Assembly (NCBI GenBank): GCA_014281115.1
Contig: JACONQ010000003.1
Coordinates: forward strand, 3,596,001-3,660,000
DNA: 64,000 nt
Source: Laburnicola sp. R22_1
Taxonomy: Eukaryota > Ascomycota > Dothideomycetes > Pleosporales > Didymosphaeriaceae
Direction: 5' to 3'
Shown: positions 36,809 to 48,871 of the stretch, piece after piece
Layout: every line of letters begins with the position of its first letter
Position numbering within the stretch: position 1 is the stretch's first letter
The notes under the pieces: model-generated
What the model saw: only the letters and a program-made list of their open reading frames with translations
What the model was told of the DNA's origin: nothing
Databases searched by the model: none
Translations under genes and position numbers: made by a program

Positions 36809-38689
36809 CACTTATTTAGGCTTAGCTTAAAACTTCCCCACCCTAGTCTACCCTAATATAGACTATCCTATTGCAATCTTGCGGCCTAATAAACTATAGC
36901 AGTTTAATAAGCTATTTAAAATATGTTATATTAGGTGTAGGTAGATAGAATTTAGTACTAGAATTATTAAAATCCTCTCTATACTGCGTATCTATCCAGT
37001 AATAGATATTACCAAAGTAGCTAGCCAGATAAGCTGTCTTCTTAAATTTAATTAAGAAATAGCGCCAGTACTTATTGCTGTTATACGCTCTCTACTAGAT
37101 ATTATAAAATAATACGCTTCTTATAAGATTGTCTATAAATACTAAAAGTTATATATAAGGTTTTACAACCTTAGATATACGCTATTTCTAGACTTAGAGG
37201 TTAAGGTTAGAGGAATATACAGTACTTCTAAATTCTTCACTAGTGTCTTAGTCACATTTTAAATACTAGGCGACTAGAAGAAAAAAGACTAATATTGTTT
37301 TATATTCTAAGTAGAGAAATATACTAGGCTTTAAAAACTATATATAAATATAAAAAAGCTTTACAATAACTCTGTTTCTATAATATAGATAAGAAAGAAA
37401 TAAAATGCCTTTATTAGAAGTGCTTAGTGTGTTATTATATTCGTAGGAAGACTTTATAACTAGCGAAGAACAATCTGTAGTAGGCGTAAGTCTTATTTTA
37501 GCATTTATAGAGAAATTAAGCGTCTTTTTAGTATATTAATTATGTTTTAAAGGGAGTGTAACAGTTTACTTAACACCTATATATACGAATATAATGCCTC
37601 TATTCTATTATATTAGCGTCTATTTAGTTTAATATTAGCGTTTTCTAGATTGCGAATAGCTAGCAAAATAAAAGCGCCCTAGAGGCAAGGTGCATAGCAA
37701 ATATAGGCCTTTTACTTTATAAGCGCCCTATAATCTCTAACCTATAAATCTAGCCTATTATAGTATTTACTACTTTTTAAGCGTTAAAGCGGTTTAATTT
37801 ATTCTAAAACTCCTATCCCACTACTCTACTCAGAATTAAACACGCTAGTAGTTACTATTTACTATGTGGGAAATCTTAATTTATTATATTTTAGTTCTTA
37901 AAGAAAGCTTAGTAAGTGAACATATCCTATAAGACTAGAACAATATTCTAATTATATAATGCCTTTGTTAGGAATAATAGTAGCAATACACTATAATAAA
38001 CTTCGTCTTTAGCTTATCCTTTACGCGAGAGTAAAGTATTCTAGGATATATTACTACACACTTTTTATTTCTTTAAAAGGTGCTAAAAATTAACTTATTA
38101 ATTTAGCAACTAAATATTACGTTAAAACACGCTCTAAACTATTACTAGTAAGGCTATACAACCTTATCGCTTTAAACGCGTTACTATCTCTAATATTCTA
38201 CTTAAATACTATTTCTTAGTCTATATTATTATAACTAAAGTTACTTCTACTAATACGTTTAAGAAAATTCTAAAAGTAGTGCTAATTTACTAGATTAATA
38301 ATCTAAATTAAGTTTACTACAATCTTTCTCTTATTTAATATAGATTTAAGCTACGCTAGAGGAGCTATAGAAATAGAAGTATAGTTGTTAAGCTAAGAGA
38401 GTAAAACTTAATCTAGAAAAACGCGTTAGAATATATAGAGAGGAAAATTAAAAAGGGAAGATAGAATAGGGCCTAGGCGGGCAAGGCAGGTGTGCTAACA
38501 TTAGACTTGCTTAGCGGAAAAGAGATTATTTAGTAAATAAGGCGAATAGTCTATAACCCCCTTTTCTTTTTACCTTCCTCTTATTAGAGCTATAAGTCTA
38601 AACTGTATAGTACGTAGACTTACTTACTTATCTACTACTATTTTATCTATATATATAAAGCCGCGCTACTAGACTTATCTAAAGATATA

Positions 38690-38912
38690 AGTGTACTTTC
38701 GCTCTATCTTCTAGTTAGATAGCTCTCACTAGGAGATAACAAGGTGCTTAACAAGGACGTTACTAAATTATCTTAGTTTTATAGCTAGAATTACTAAATA
38801 GGCCCTTAGGTAGTTGGCTACACTACGCAATAACTACTTAGCCTATAATAAGAGGAGGGACTTATAGAGTATATTAGAGGGCTTATAGCTTATAGGCTAT
38901 CTCCTATAAGAG
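38690..38912 (+). pseudogene. pogo/Fot1-type transposase, N-terminal part, cut by copia-2
   Basis: The plus strand reads NKDVTKL...QQLLSLQQEEGLIEYIRGL then RLSPIR (stops read as Gln), matching the N-terminal DNA-binding segment of Fot1/pogo transposases just before the GLPPTR-like motif. The frame breaks exactly at the copia-2 insertion after 38912 and resumes at 44065 with AIIRNFAS, the expected next block. The left terminus of the element was not found; it should lie to the left of about 38660. Confidence 0.75.
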
Positions 38913-39074
38913 TGTTAGATTAGAGCCGTGTTGCCGAACAAGGGCACGTGGTCGGCTCCACCCTCTAAATTAGACCTCGAGCGAATAAGTCACGAACACA
39001 CAATACAACTGTTCATTTATCTTATTCATTAGACCCCCTATCTTAATAAGCTTAAATAGTGCTTAAATCTGACA
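38913..39074 (+). repeat. 5' LTR of copia-2
   Basis: 162 bp, TGTTAGATTAGAGCC to CTTAAATCTGACA. It contains a GGGCACGTGGTCGG segment with an E-box-like CACGTG, and a purine/pyrimidine-rich 3' half. It differs from the 3' LTR by a limited number of transitions. Confidence 0.96.
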
Positions 39075-39092
39075 ATTAAGAGTCTTACTACC
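39075..39092 (+). promoter_or_regulatory. Primer-binding site of copia-2
   Basis: Immediately after the 5' LTR comes ATTAAGAGTCTTACTACC. The complement holds GTAAGACTCTTAAT, which fits bases 26-39 of a tRNA with loop CUCUUAA, i.e. tRNA-Lys(CUU). A primer ending at base 39 is what Drosophila copia uses, there from tRNA-iMet. The identity of the tRNA is inference from the recalled anticodon arm. Confidence 0.6.
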
Positions 39093-39309
39093 TTAATTAA
39101 CCCTAAGAAAAGATAATGTTACTATTAACGGTCCGCGACTTAACGATTGTGTTAACTAATTATACTAACTATACACTATGGCTGTAGTAGCTAAAAGCGC
39201 GATGCGAGCTAATAGATATATGGCCCATTATTAATCCAGATAGAGTCAAACTCCCACGCGAAAAGCCGACACTGCTGTCGCTGCCAGAAATAGCGAGTTA
39301 CTAGCCAAT

Positions 39310-42300
39310 TATCCGCGTAAACAACAATAATTAAGAAAACCCTCTAACGCGCCTATTAGAGCTATTAAACTTAGGCCTTAAGGTATATAAAAAGGACATT
39401 AAGTTCTATAAGATATAGCTTAAGGACTACAAGATTAAGGATAAGGAATACTAAGAGAAGAGAATAAGTCTTAAGAAAGTAATTATCTATATCTAATTAA
39501 CTGTGTTGCAACACCTGCAACGTAACTACTATAAGTCTAGAGAGTAGATCTGGTAATAGATTAAATCTCTAATACAGATAGTAGGCGTTAATAAGGAAGA
39601 TAAGCGGGATAGAGCAAGAGCACGATACCTATAGGCTCTTAAGCCGATAAGACAACCCTTAAACTAGGATACCTAGCTAACTAACTATAATTAGGCGGCT
39701 ATAGAAGTAGAGACGAACAATATTGCCAAAGTATAATTAATCCATAATACTATAAAGGACTTCCTAACTACGATTATAAAGGCTGCCCCCACCTAGGACG
39801 TGTCCTTTTAAGAAACTAAACGCTAAGACGCAAATATAATAAGGAGATAATAAAACGCTTCTAAGAATATATAGTAATACTCTACCTAATTAAGGGCAAA
39901 CAGCATAGGGGCGCCTTTGCTACTAGTGAGCCATCTCTCGCTACTAGTAGTGCATCCACTCTAGGCACTAATAAGGACGCCTTTTACGCTGCTAAAGACG
40001 CGCCATCTTCTATAAATAACTAACGTAAATAGAAGAGACCTTAATAAAAACAATCCTTTCGTTAAAGTACTATATCTAAGTAGTCCTTAATAGAGAATAC
40101 AAGAGTAGTTAAAGGTAGAAAATGCCCTACTTATAGACAAAGGCATAGTCTAAAAGACTGCTTCTACGCATATCTAGAATATACACCAGAGTAGTTTAGG
40201 CTACAATCTAGCTTTATAGACATAGTATAATATAGAATTAGAAAAAATTTAGATCTATAAGAGGAGATAAGAAAGGTAAAGAGACTAAGGTCTTAAACCT
40301 CACAAATTAATAATTTACATACCCCTACTCCTAGGATTAATAATAATTAACTAGATAGACGGAAAATTTCCACTATCTAAGCCAGCTTTAATGCGGCATT
40401 ATATTAATCCGATTCTACGAGCTACCCACTACAATACTCCTCGATCCTTAATTTAGACACCACCTGCCACATCGCGAACAACCTTAATTAATTTGTCTTA
40501 TTTCGCCCTCTATCGCCTAGAGACTTTATATGCGCTGGAAATATACAAATATAGGTTAAAGGATATGGCACGGTTCACCTTAAACTAAAGGGTCTGGCTA
40601 GACGGCGAATACTACGCCTTAATAATGTGGCCTATTGCCTAGACCTTCTATGCAACCTAGTGTCTTTTATAATAGTACGGCGTTAAGGGCTATAGTGGAA
40701 TACCAAATCAGAACCTATAAGCCTAAAGCGAGCAGACAATATAGTTATTGCTAAACTGTAAGAGCTCTACAACTAATAGGTTCTAGAATACTAACTAGAA
40801 CTAATAGAATAGGCAACCTTCTATACCTACAGAATTACCTTATGTACTAAGAGATCCCCGCAAAAGGCAGACGCACTGCAATGGCATAAGCGACTAGGGC
40901 ATCTAGGCTCTAGTGCTCTTAAGCACCTAGTGCAGCAATCTAAGGGGGTGCGGATTAAAGGCATCACTATAGTATAGTGCGACGCCTGCGGACGAGCTAA
41001 ATCTAAGAGGTTAATCTACCAAACACTACAACCTATTAATAAAGGACTAGGAGAACAAGTCGTAATAGACTTTTACAGCTATAAAGATGGCAGCTTAATA
41101 AGAAAGAAGAGCCAAATACTAATTACTAATTAATACTTAGAACTAATGTGGAATTTCTACTTTAAGGACAATTGCACAGCTCGATCTATTATCTAAACTT
41201 TGGCCACTTTTATAACATTTATTAAGAACTAATTTAACCTTTTAGTTAAGGTAATTAAAGTAGACAACAAAATATTCACAGTTAAACTAGAAGTTAATTG
41301 CTAGTGCACAGCCTAGAGGATTATAATTAAGCCTTTAGCACCTAACACACAAGTATAGAATAGGGGAGCTAAACCCTTAGGGGGTGTAATAAAAGACAAA
41401 GCCCGGGCAATGTGACTTAATGCCAACCTACTATAGGAGATGTGGCTAGAGATTATCTAGTTAGCTGTCTACCTTTATAATCGAACGCTAAACTATGCAA
41501 ATTACTAGAGAACACTATATAAAGTCTTCTTTATAATAGTAGCCTTCTAGAATAGAGTGGTTACAGCACTATAAAAGCCATATTAAACCTATCTTAAGGC
41601 ATATGGGTGCAAAGCTTTTGCAATAATAGATAATACCCACTATAATAAGAGTAGGCTATAACGCCTCGACCCGAAGGCGTGGATTAGATATCTAGTAGGA
41701 TACCAATCCTCTAACATCTTTTGAATATGGATACTCTCGCTTGGAAAAGTAATTAGTACCTAGGACGTAATATTTAATAAAGACAGCATCTTTAGCGGAA
41801 AGACAGAGGACCTTATGGATAACCTTATGCATAATACCCTTAAAGAGATTGCCGCATAGGTTCGATTGGTTAAACTACTATCTATAGCTAAACTAGCTAA
41901 ACTAAAGACAGAGTTGTTCTATAAAGATGAGACAATTCGAGATAACTCGCAGAATAAAGACTAGCCTAGATATTACTAAGATAGGAAAGTGGACTATACT
42001 TATCCCACTCCGCTAATTACACTACTACTAGTAACACTCCTTGCACAATTACTAGTAGAGAAAGATAAAGGGAAAGACTACTAACCCTTATTATTAATAA
42101 TATGCCTATGGGCCGTAGTATTTATAGCTGGCACCAAAGTGGAAAACGCAGGGAAATTTAATGGAAAAATATTAGATAAGGCGCGATTAAAAAGATTGCT
42201 TTCTAAAGGATTAAATCTACACAGAAGCTAGTTGCCTATACCACCTTTCTAATATAATAAGCTTAAAGAATATTCACTGTGCGATATGTTTAAGGAAGCT

Positions 42301-43880
42301 AAGAAACAGCACCTAAATAGTTACCAGGACATAAGATCCTAGACTAAGATACTAGCTAAAACAATTAAGCTAACTAGGGAATAAATCCTTAACTATATAT
42401 AGGTATACACCTATAAGTTTAATAAATATTACTAACTTAAGAAGTGCAAAGCACGCCTTATCGTTCGTGGCGATTAATAGAGAAATATCACGTTACAAGA
42501 TATATATGCGGCAATATTAGTGAAATAATTATTTCGCATGCTTATAGCGATTGCGGCACGATTCGACCTAGAGCTCCTTTAATACGACGTTACGAATGCC
42601 TTTGTTTACGCGAAGATTAACCAAGATATATATATAAGAATGCCACGAGGCTATAATAAACCTGGGACAATTCTAAAGCTTAACAAGGTGCTATACGGAC
42701 TCTGGATCTTACCACTACTCTGGCAGAGAGAGTTTACTTTAACACTGCGAGGCTTAGGCCTTATTAGTATATCCTATAAACCTTGCTGTATAATTAAATA
42801 AGGCGTAATCATCTTCTTCTACGTAGATAATATTATTATTGCCTATAAATAGAAGAACAAACCCCAGGCTAAGCTAGTTATTAAGCAGCTATAAGAAAAG
42901 TACATCCTTATAGGAGGAAAAGATCTCTAATGGTTTCTAGGGGTCGAGATTCTTAGAAACCGCACGCAGCGAAGAATCTAGCTCTTACAAGCGTTATATA
43001 TTAACAAGATCGCTAGGCTAGTTAATAACTAAAGTCTTAGGCATAATACCCTAATAAGCAGCATCGAGCTTACTCCACAATTAGGCTTCGCTAGTCTATT
43101 TAAGATTAATAGATACTAACGCAAGGTTGAATCGATTCTATTCGCTGCAGTCACTACCCGGCCAGACACTACTTTCGCGTCCTCCTAATTAGCACAATTT
43201 CTTACTAATTCTGGCAGCCAACATTAAGATGCCGCTGATTAAGTCCTACTATACCTCTAAGAAACGCACACAAGGGCGTTACAACTAGGTAAAGAAGACA
43301 GTTTTAAGGTAGCAAGTAATGCCTTGTTTGCGAACAATACACTGGACCGAAAGAGTTCTTAAGAACATATTATTAAACTGTTTAGTAGGCTAATTATGTG
43401 AAAAGCAAGTAAGCAAGATACTGTTACCAAATCCACCACTAAAGCCGAGCTACTAGCCCTCTTATAGATAGCTAAGGAGGCACTGTTTATATTACGCCTG
43501 CTTAATAAGCTCTAGGTTAAGCTCGCAGATTAAACGATTACTATTAAGTGCGACAACTGGCAGACAATATAGCTTGTCACTAAGGAGACTGCGCAGCTTA
43601 ATACTAAACTCCGCCATGTGGATATTTATAACTATTAGTTAAGGCAAGAGGTAGCGCAAGGAAGAATTAGGGTCATCTACACTTAGTCAAACGAAATAAT
43701 AGCTAATGGGCTCATAAAGGCCCTTTCTATTAACAAATGGAGCAAATTTCTAAATTAACTAGGACTTATTAATATGGCAGAGGATCTTAACAGAAAGGAG
43801 ATACAAATTAACGAGCTAGAACAAAGAATAGAGGCTATTACTCTAGAATAAAGGATAGCTATAAGGGGTCTAGCTTAAGG
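39310..43880 (+). pseudogene. copia gag-pol polyprotein with scattered stops (copia-2)
   Basis: Plus-strand polyprotein. Gag covers about 39310-40400, with a zinc-knuckle-like KCPTYRQRHSLKDCF near 40120-40165. Protease at about 40440-40500 reads LNLDTTCHIANN (family LDSGTT). The pre-integrase region has WHKRLGHLGSSALKHL at 40882-40930 and CDACGRAKS at 40978-41004. Integrase begins VIDFYSYKDG near 41050. RT has RMPRGY, KVLYGL and PLLWQ around 42640-42730 and FYVDNIII at about 42813-42835 (second Asp of YVDD to Asn). RNase H spans about 43395-43700 with TKSTTKAELLAL and KCDNWQTI. The C-terminus, with ELEQRIEAITLEQ, ends near 43880, next to the polypurine tract. Sparse TAG/TAA stops make it non-functional. 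Confidence 0.93.
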
Positions 43881-43902
43881 ATAAGCCTAAGCTAAGGGGG
43901 TG

Positions 43903-44064
43903 TGTCAGATTAGAGCCGTATTACTAAATAAGAGCACGTGGTCGGCTTTACCCTCTAAATTAGACCTCGAGCAAATAAGTCACGAATACACAATACAACT
44001 ATTTATCCATCTTATTTATTATACCCCCCATCTTAATAAGCTTAAATAGTGCTTAAATCTAACA
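43903..44064 (+). repeat. 3' LTR of copia-2
   Basis: 162 bp, TGTCAGATTAGAGCC to CTTAAATCTAACA, the same length as its partner and followed by the AAGAG duplication. CACGTG is kept. Confidence 0.96.
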
Positions 44065-44639
44065 AAGAGCCATAATCCGAAATTTCGCGTCTAATATATT
44101 AAAAAAGCACGTTAGAGAGGACTAGGTTTTACGTTTTATTAACTATAACTATAATTATCCTATCTCTAAATAGAGCGCTAGCATAGAGATTATACACTAC
44201 TAGGCCAACTTATAATATAAATATAAGTTATACTTTAACCTTTTATATTATAAAATTATTTAGTATAAAGTAGAGCCTTGTAATATCTATAATATAAATA
44301 AAAAGGGCTTTATAATTAGTGTTATAAAACGCTTAAAATAGGTGTTTAGTCGGCTTTAATAGAAGGAAGAAAAGGTCTAAGTAGTACTTTAAGATAGCTC
44401 TTAAGAGTGGGTAATAGTTATAGCAACTATTAGAGTAGATAGGAGTGTTTTATTACCAGCCCTTATATACTTATTAGCTAACTAAATACTTTAAGTCTTA
44501 TAGATAGCTTAAATTAAAGTAGAAAAGCATAGCGTGTTTATAAGCTTCTTACTAATAGAATAGACAAATAATAAAATTAAATTAGCCTAGTTAGAGCAGG
44601 GTTTCAACCGCAAAACAAAGGTTAAAATAATCAAAAATT
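44065..44639 (+). pseudogene. pogo/Fot1-type transposase, middle part; 3' part missing
   Basis: Continuation of the transposase begun at 38690. It shows AIIRNFAS, then YNINKKGFIISV at about 44285-44320 (first catalytic Asp to Asn), then an EQTNNKIKLAQLEQGF block. After about 44620 the second and third catalytic blocks never appear: the sequence meets the left end of the next pogo element at 44640, and nothing beyond that element (46795 onward) resumes the frame. The 3' third was probably lost by deletion at or near that insertion. Confidence 0.75.
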
Positions 44640-46794
44640 TATGTGGCGGGCTACTATGGGTCACTACCTTATATACAGCTCCACCTCGTGTATAGCTAAT
44701 ACTAAAGCTTCCACACTTTTAGAATCGCTTTACACCACTAATATATACCGAATAGAGGCTACCCTAGAGTTATTAAAATTGCTAAAGCTTAGAGTGAAGC
44801 CTAATTGTACTTAGACTATAAAAAAGTATAGTGTTAATTAAACGTTGCTGTTAAAGCGTCACCGCAGAGTTATTAGCAGCTATCTAGAGAAAGTTAATAA
44901 TATGCGCCTTCTTAACTCTATAAAGGAAACTAAGCTTATATAATATATTAATAAGCTTTGTATATAAGGGCTACTACCTATAAAAGAAATAATATAGAAT
45001 TTTGCAGTAGAAATAGTAGAAAAAAGCTAGAAAAAACTAGATTAATCGCTTTATTACGCGGCATTATATTAAGCTTATATCTTAATAGGCATCTAGTATT
45101 AATTTTACACGCTATAGAGCTAACTCTACCTTTAAATATGCCCTATATTTTAAGCTCCTAGACTAGAAGATAACTTAGTATAATATTAAGGCTCGCAATA
45201 TCTACAATATAGATAAAAAGGGCTTCTTAATTAGGGTACTGTTAACAATAAAGCGCGTATTCTCTTACTATTAATATAATTATAGAGGTGTAAAACAAGC
45301 ACTCTAGGATAGTAATAAGGATTAAATAACTATAATAGCCTATATTTGCACTAATAGCAGCTATCTTATGCCTGCGCTAATTTATTAAGCTATTTCTAGC
45401 AAGATATAAGACTTATAGCTTTAAGATTTTAACTCTGCAGAGCACAAAACCTTCTTCGCCTCATTGTCTAGTAGATAGACTAATAACAAGCTAGGGCTTG
45501 CATGGCTTAAATAGGTGTTTAATTGCAAAATAAAAGCAAAGGCAAGATAATTATATTATCTACTTATTCGTAATAGCTATAGCTTATATATATTAATAGA
45601 GTTTATTAAGTTTTATAACAATAATTAGATTCTTCTAGCTATCTATCCTCCCTACGCTACCCACACCTTGCAGCCGCTTAGCGTCTGCCTTTTTAAGTCT
45701 CTATTAACTGCCTACTTAAATAAGCTCTCTAAGTTTATATATAGCTACTAGGGCATCTTTACAATTATAAAAAGAGACTTCTTCTACTTGTTCTATAAGG
45801 CCTGGCATATAACGTTTAAGGAAAAGATAATCTTAATGGCTTTTTAAGTTATAAGGCTTTCGCTATTAGACTTAGAGGCTATACTTAAGAAGTTTAAAAT
45901 AGAGGAGACTAAGAGGCCCTTATTAAGCAATAGTACTACTTCTGTACTTGGCGCTTTAGATTAGAGAAAGGTTAAGCAATTACTACGCTAGGTAGTAGAG
46001 AATATCTATAATTAACGCTCCTAATAGCTAAGCTAGACAATTTACGTAATTGCTATATAAAATAGCTCCTCTAGTATAAAAATAAGTTACTTAGAGGGGC
46101 CTTTATTAATAATAAAAAAGTGCTGTTAACGTAGTAGGCGTCTATTACTTAAGGCACTATAGGGGTATAATAGCGAAGCTATATTCTAGTTACTATCTAA
46201 AGTTAAGAACACTTACAATTACTAAGCACAAAAGAATACTAATAAGTAGCTACTATAATAATAGAAGTCTAAGAGGATTAAGCGTAGGAAGTAGTAAAAG
46301 TAGGAGAAGGCTACTATGCTTAAAGAAAGGCAGCGCATAAGAGATGTGGCTAAAGAAATACGCCTTTAAGAATAGTGTAAGAAGGCTATATAGCGCGAAG
46401 AAGCTAGAATTGCGTACAAAGCCAAAAAGTAACTCTAATAAAATATATAATTCTCTAAAAAGGGTAATAGATACTATTAAAAGACCTTTACACTACCTTT
46501 TTAAGTCGCTAAGAAGATAGAGAATATTAGTGTAAATATATTATCTATAGTTAATATAGTGCCTACACTTAGTCCTACTACGCACATCTATAAAGTACGC
46601 CTTCTATAGAGGTATTATACGTAGTTTATTATTACTAATTAATTAAATAAGTTCTTAAAAGCCCTCTACTAAAAAATCTTATAATAATATAATATATATG
46701 CGACTCTATAGCTGTAAAAGGTATAGGTATAGGCATCTAGAAACCGTGCACTAGGTGGGGCCATATACTAGGTAGTAACTTATAGTAATTACAT
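44640..46794 (+). mobile_element. Fot1/pogo-like DNA transposon, complete but mutated
   Basis: A 2,155-bp element between TA at 44640-44641 and TA at 46793-46794. The ends are inverted repeats: left TATGTGGCGGGCTACTATGG then ACTACCT...CCACCTCGTG; right complement TATGTAATTACTATAAG then ACTACCT...CCACCTAGTG. They align with one 4-bp gap and transitions. It lies where an older pogo relic stops. Confidence 0.75.
44750..46440 (+). pseudogene. Decayed pogo/Fot1-type DDE transposase
   Basis: The N-terminus near 44770 reads KLRVKPNCT then KYSVN and KRHRRV, the helix-turn-helix region, followed by LLPIKEIIQNFAVEI and an IKLIS-x2-ASSINFTRYRA segment. The first catalytic block at 45199-45228 is NIYNIDKKGF (Asp kept). 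The second (near 45555-45580) reads LLIRNSYS, with the Asp lost. The third, near 45664-45690, reads LQPLSV where the family has LQPLDV. A basic tail (KRIKRRKQQKQEKATM) ends about 46440. The 67-codon open frame at 44958-45161 is an overlapping shadow. Stops are TAG/TAA. Confidence 0.85.
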
Positions 46795-48871
46795 AACCCC
46801 ATGTTACTATAGATAAAAGATATTCCGCTTAGAATCTAGCATTAGGCCCCACTAAATAAGGCTGGTTAAGCCCGGCCTGCCTATAGCTACTAACAACACA
46901 ATTAGATATCTCTCCTAAGATAGCGCTATAAGTATTACACGCGTTTTTTTAGCTAAGCTAAGAAAATATAGAGCACCTTATCTACTTTAGTAATACTTAT
47001 ATATTCTTATATGCTTCTAAAATTACTCTTTAACATATATAGTTATCTATACCTAAATATCTAGAGAGCATTTACGTAGGGTCCCTTAATACTATTAATA
47101 AGTTATTCACGTATATTAGAAATAAAGGAAATAATTATAAAGTAGTATTATAGCCAAACCTAGAGAGATATATTACAAAAAAAGTAGGTAAGAAAATTAT
47201 CCCACTCTCTAAAGCCGCAATTCCTAAACTATACTAAAATATAGGCTTGCCATCTTCGCTTCTAAAATAAATACTAATTATTAGATAGCGTCTAAGATAA
47301 TAGATTATCTTCTGTTTAAAGAATGCGGCAAAAGTAAAAACCTTAGAAAATTAATATATTATTCCTCTTTATATCTTAGAAACGCTATCTTATCTCTTTA
47401 CTAATAAGGGAATATCTATAAATAAAGGTTTATATACGCGTTTATTACTAGAATCTATATTCTTCTATGCTATAGGGGAACTAGTCTTTATTAGTAAAGG
47501 CGTGAAGTTCTACCTTCTAACATACTAGGCTAAAAGTAGTCCTAGTACTTAGCTAGTGTTATTAAATAGGGAGATATCTTAGTAGAGGCTAAAGGTATTA
47601 AGGTTAATATTAAACTGCAATATATTTTTATTAAAGTTAAAGTTACTAAAATAGACAAAGTCCTAATTAAAGTTAAGAATATTAGGTTCTAAGAATATAT
47701 TTTAGTGGTCGCCTTCGCTAAAAGGTAATAAATCTATAGTTAAGTTAACGACGTATTTAAAACGTAACCTAAATACTATTACCTTAAATGCTCTAATTAC
47801 GCTATATTCTTAGCTAGTTTATTAAAAAGGCAGTAAAAATATATCTTTGCAATTTTTCTTTAAGTGTTTTAACAGCCTATCTTTAGCTTGTTATTTCCTC
47901 TTTAGCCCACATAGTTCTAATACGTCTTTCCGTTAGCTAGTGGATAGGCATAAGAACAATAAGTCTAATGCATCTAAGGGCAATAATAGGCAGGTCGCTA
48001 CTATTATACTTAAAAGGAAGAATTTGTGCGGTCTCTAGAAGTTATAAATAGCAATAGCTACGTCTTACACTTAAGTTTAGTTCGCTATAATAGAGATTTT
48101 CCCCTTAAATAGTTAAAGAATATTAGTTAAGATAGAAAGCGTCTTTAGAAGATTCTTAATAAAACTAGTAGTTATTAGCTTTACTAATTTAGAGATTAGC
48201 TAATAATTTATTTACCTCTTTATTATAAGAGCGTCCACAAATACAAACTAAGAACTTTTACCTAGTATGGTACTAATAAGATAATATAGCTAATCTAACT
48301 TTACCTAATTAATAAAGTTATCTAGTAGCTCTATTGCAAATAACTATAAAAGAGTATAAGTAGTATTAGAAATAACTATATTCGTCTTTAAAAAGACTAC
48401 GCTCTCCTAGCCACTTAGTGTAAAGAGTATAAAAACATTATAGAAAAATAACGCGTTAAAAATAAAGTAAATATTATCCTTATATTTAGAAGATTTAATG
48501 TTCCTTATTTACGCAACCTTCTAATTAAGGACTAACTTTAAATTCGCTAAGATTAATTTGGCTATAGGATTATTAATTGCGATAGCAGGCTCACTAATTT
48601 AACTTATAAGTTAATTCGGCTTAGGCTAAATATACAAGCTCTAGGACTTAAAGAACTTTGCTAAATTCGTTGCCTATTTATCTATAAAAGGCACTAGTAA
48701 AGGATTAAGCCAAAGTTTCACTCGCACTAGGGTTTTTAACACGTAGTTAGCTCTTTTATTATTAGTGTCTATCTTCTTATTCCTAACAACAGGTTTAATA
48801 ACATTATAAAGTTTGTTTAAAGGTTAGAAACGACTAAATAAACTACCTAAGAATAAACTCTTATAGGTAAT
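46795..48871. other. Unassigned decayed DNA, 2.1 kb
   Basis: No known domain seen. A plus frame at about 47560-48870 can be read through TAG/TAA with charged runs (for example VTKIDKVLIKVKNIRFQEY near 47650), but it matches nothing I know and stop density is close to background. It does not continue the truncated pogo transposase to its left. Confidence 0.45.

Larger units (their letters stand above)
29895..38600. other. Unassigned decayed DNA, 8.6 kb
   Basis: No domain of a known transposon or host gene could be placed on either strand. Features seen are a duplicated segment at 31372-31560, a 66-nt near-palindrome at 32848-32913, a 24-bp minisatellite at 36699-36808, and a possible frame at 35578-36440. 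An open frame of 79 codons at 30903-31142 (Leu/Lys/Ile-rich) has no recognisable motif. A segment at 33060-33160 resembles 51270-51400, and one at 35620-35720 resembles 54390-54490, so parts of this stretch are repeated in the window. Confidence 0.5.
38913..44064 (+). mobile_element. Ty1/copia LTR retrotransposon copia-2, complete, lightly mutated
   Basis: A 5,152-bp plus-strand element with equal 162-bp LTRs (38913-39074 and 43903-44064) and perfect 5-bp target duplications AAGAG (38908-38912 and 44065-44069). Domain order is gag, protease, integrase, RT, RNase H. It interrupts an older pogo transposase. Many codons remain readable and stops are sparser than in copia-1, so it is younger or less mutated. 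The polypurine tract AAGGGGGTG lies at 43894-43902. Confidence 0.96.

Noticed and set aside
44958..45161. 67-codon open frame on the plus strand
   Set aside because: Overlaps the pogo transposase in another frame; the homologous frame carries IKLIS and ASSINFTRYRA.
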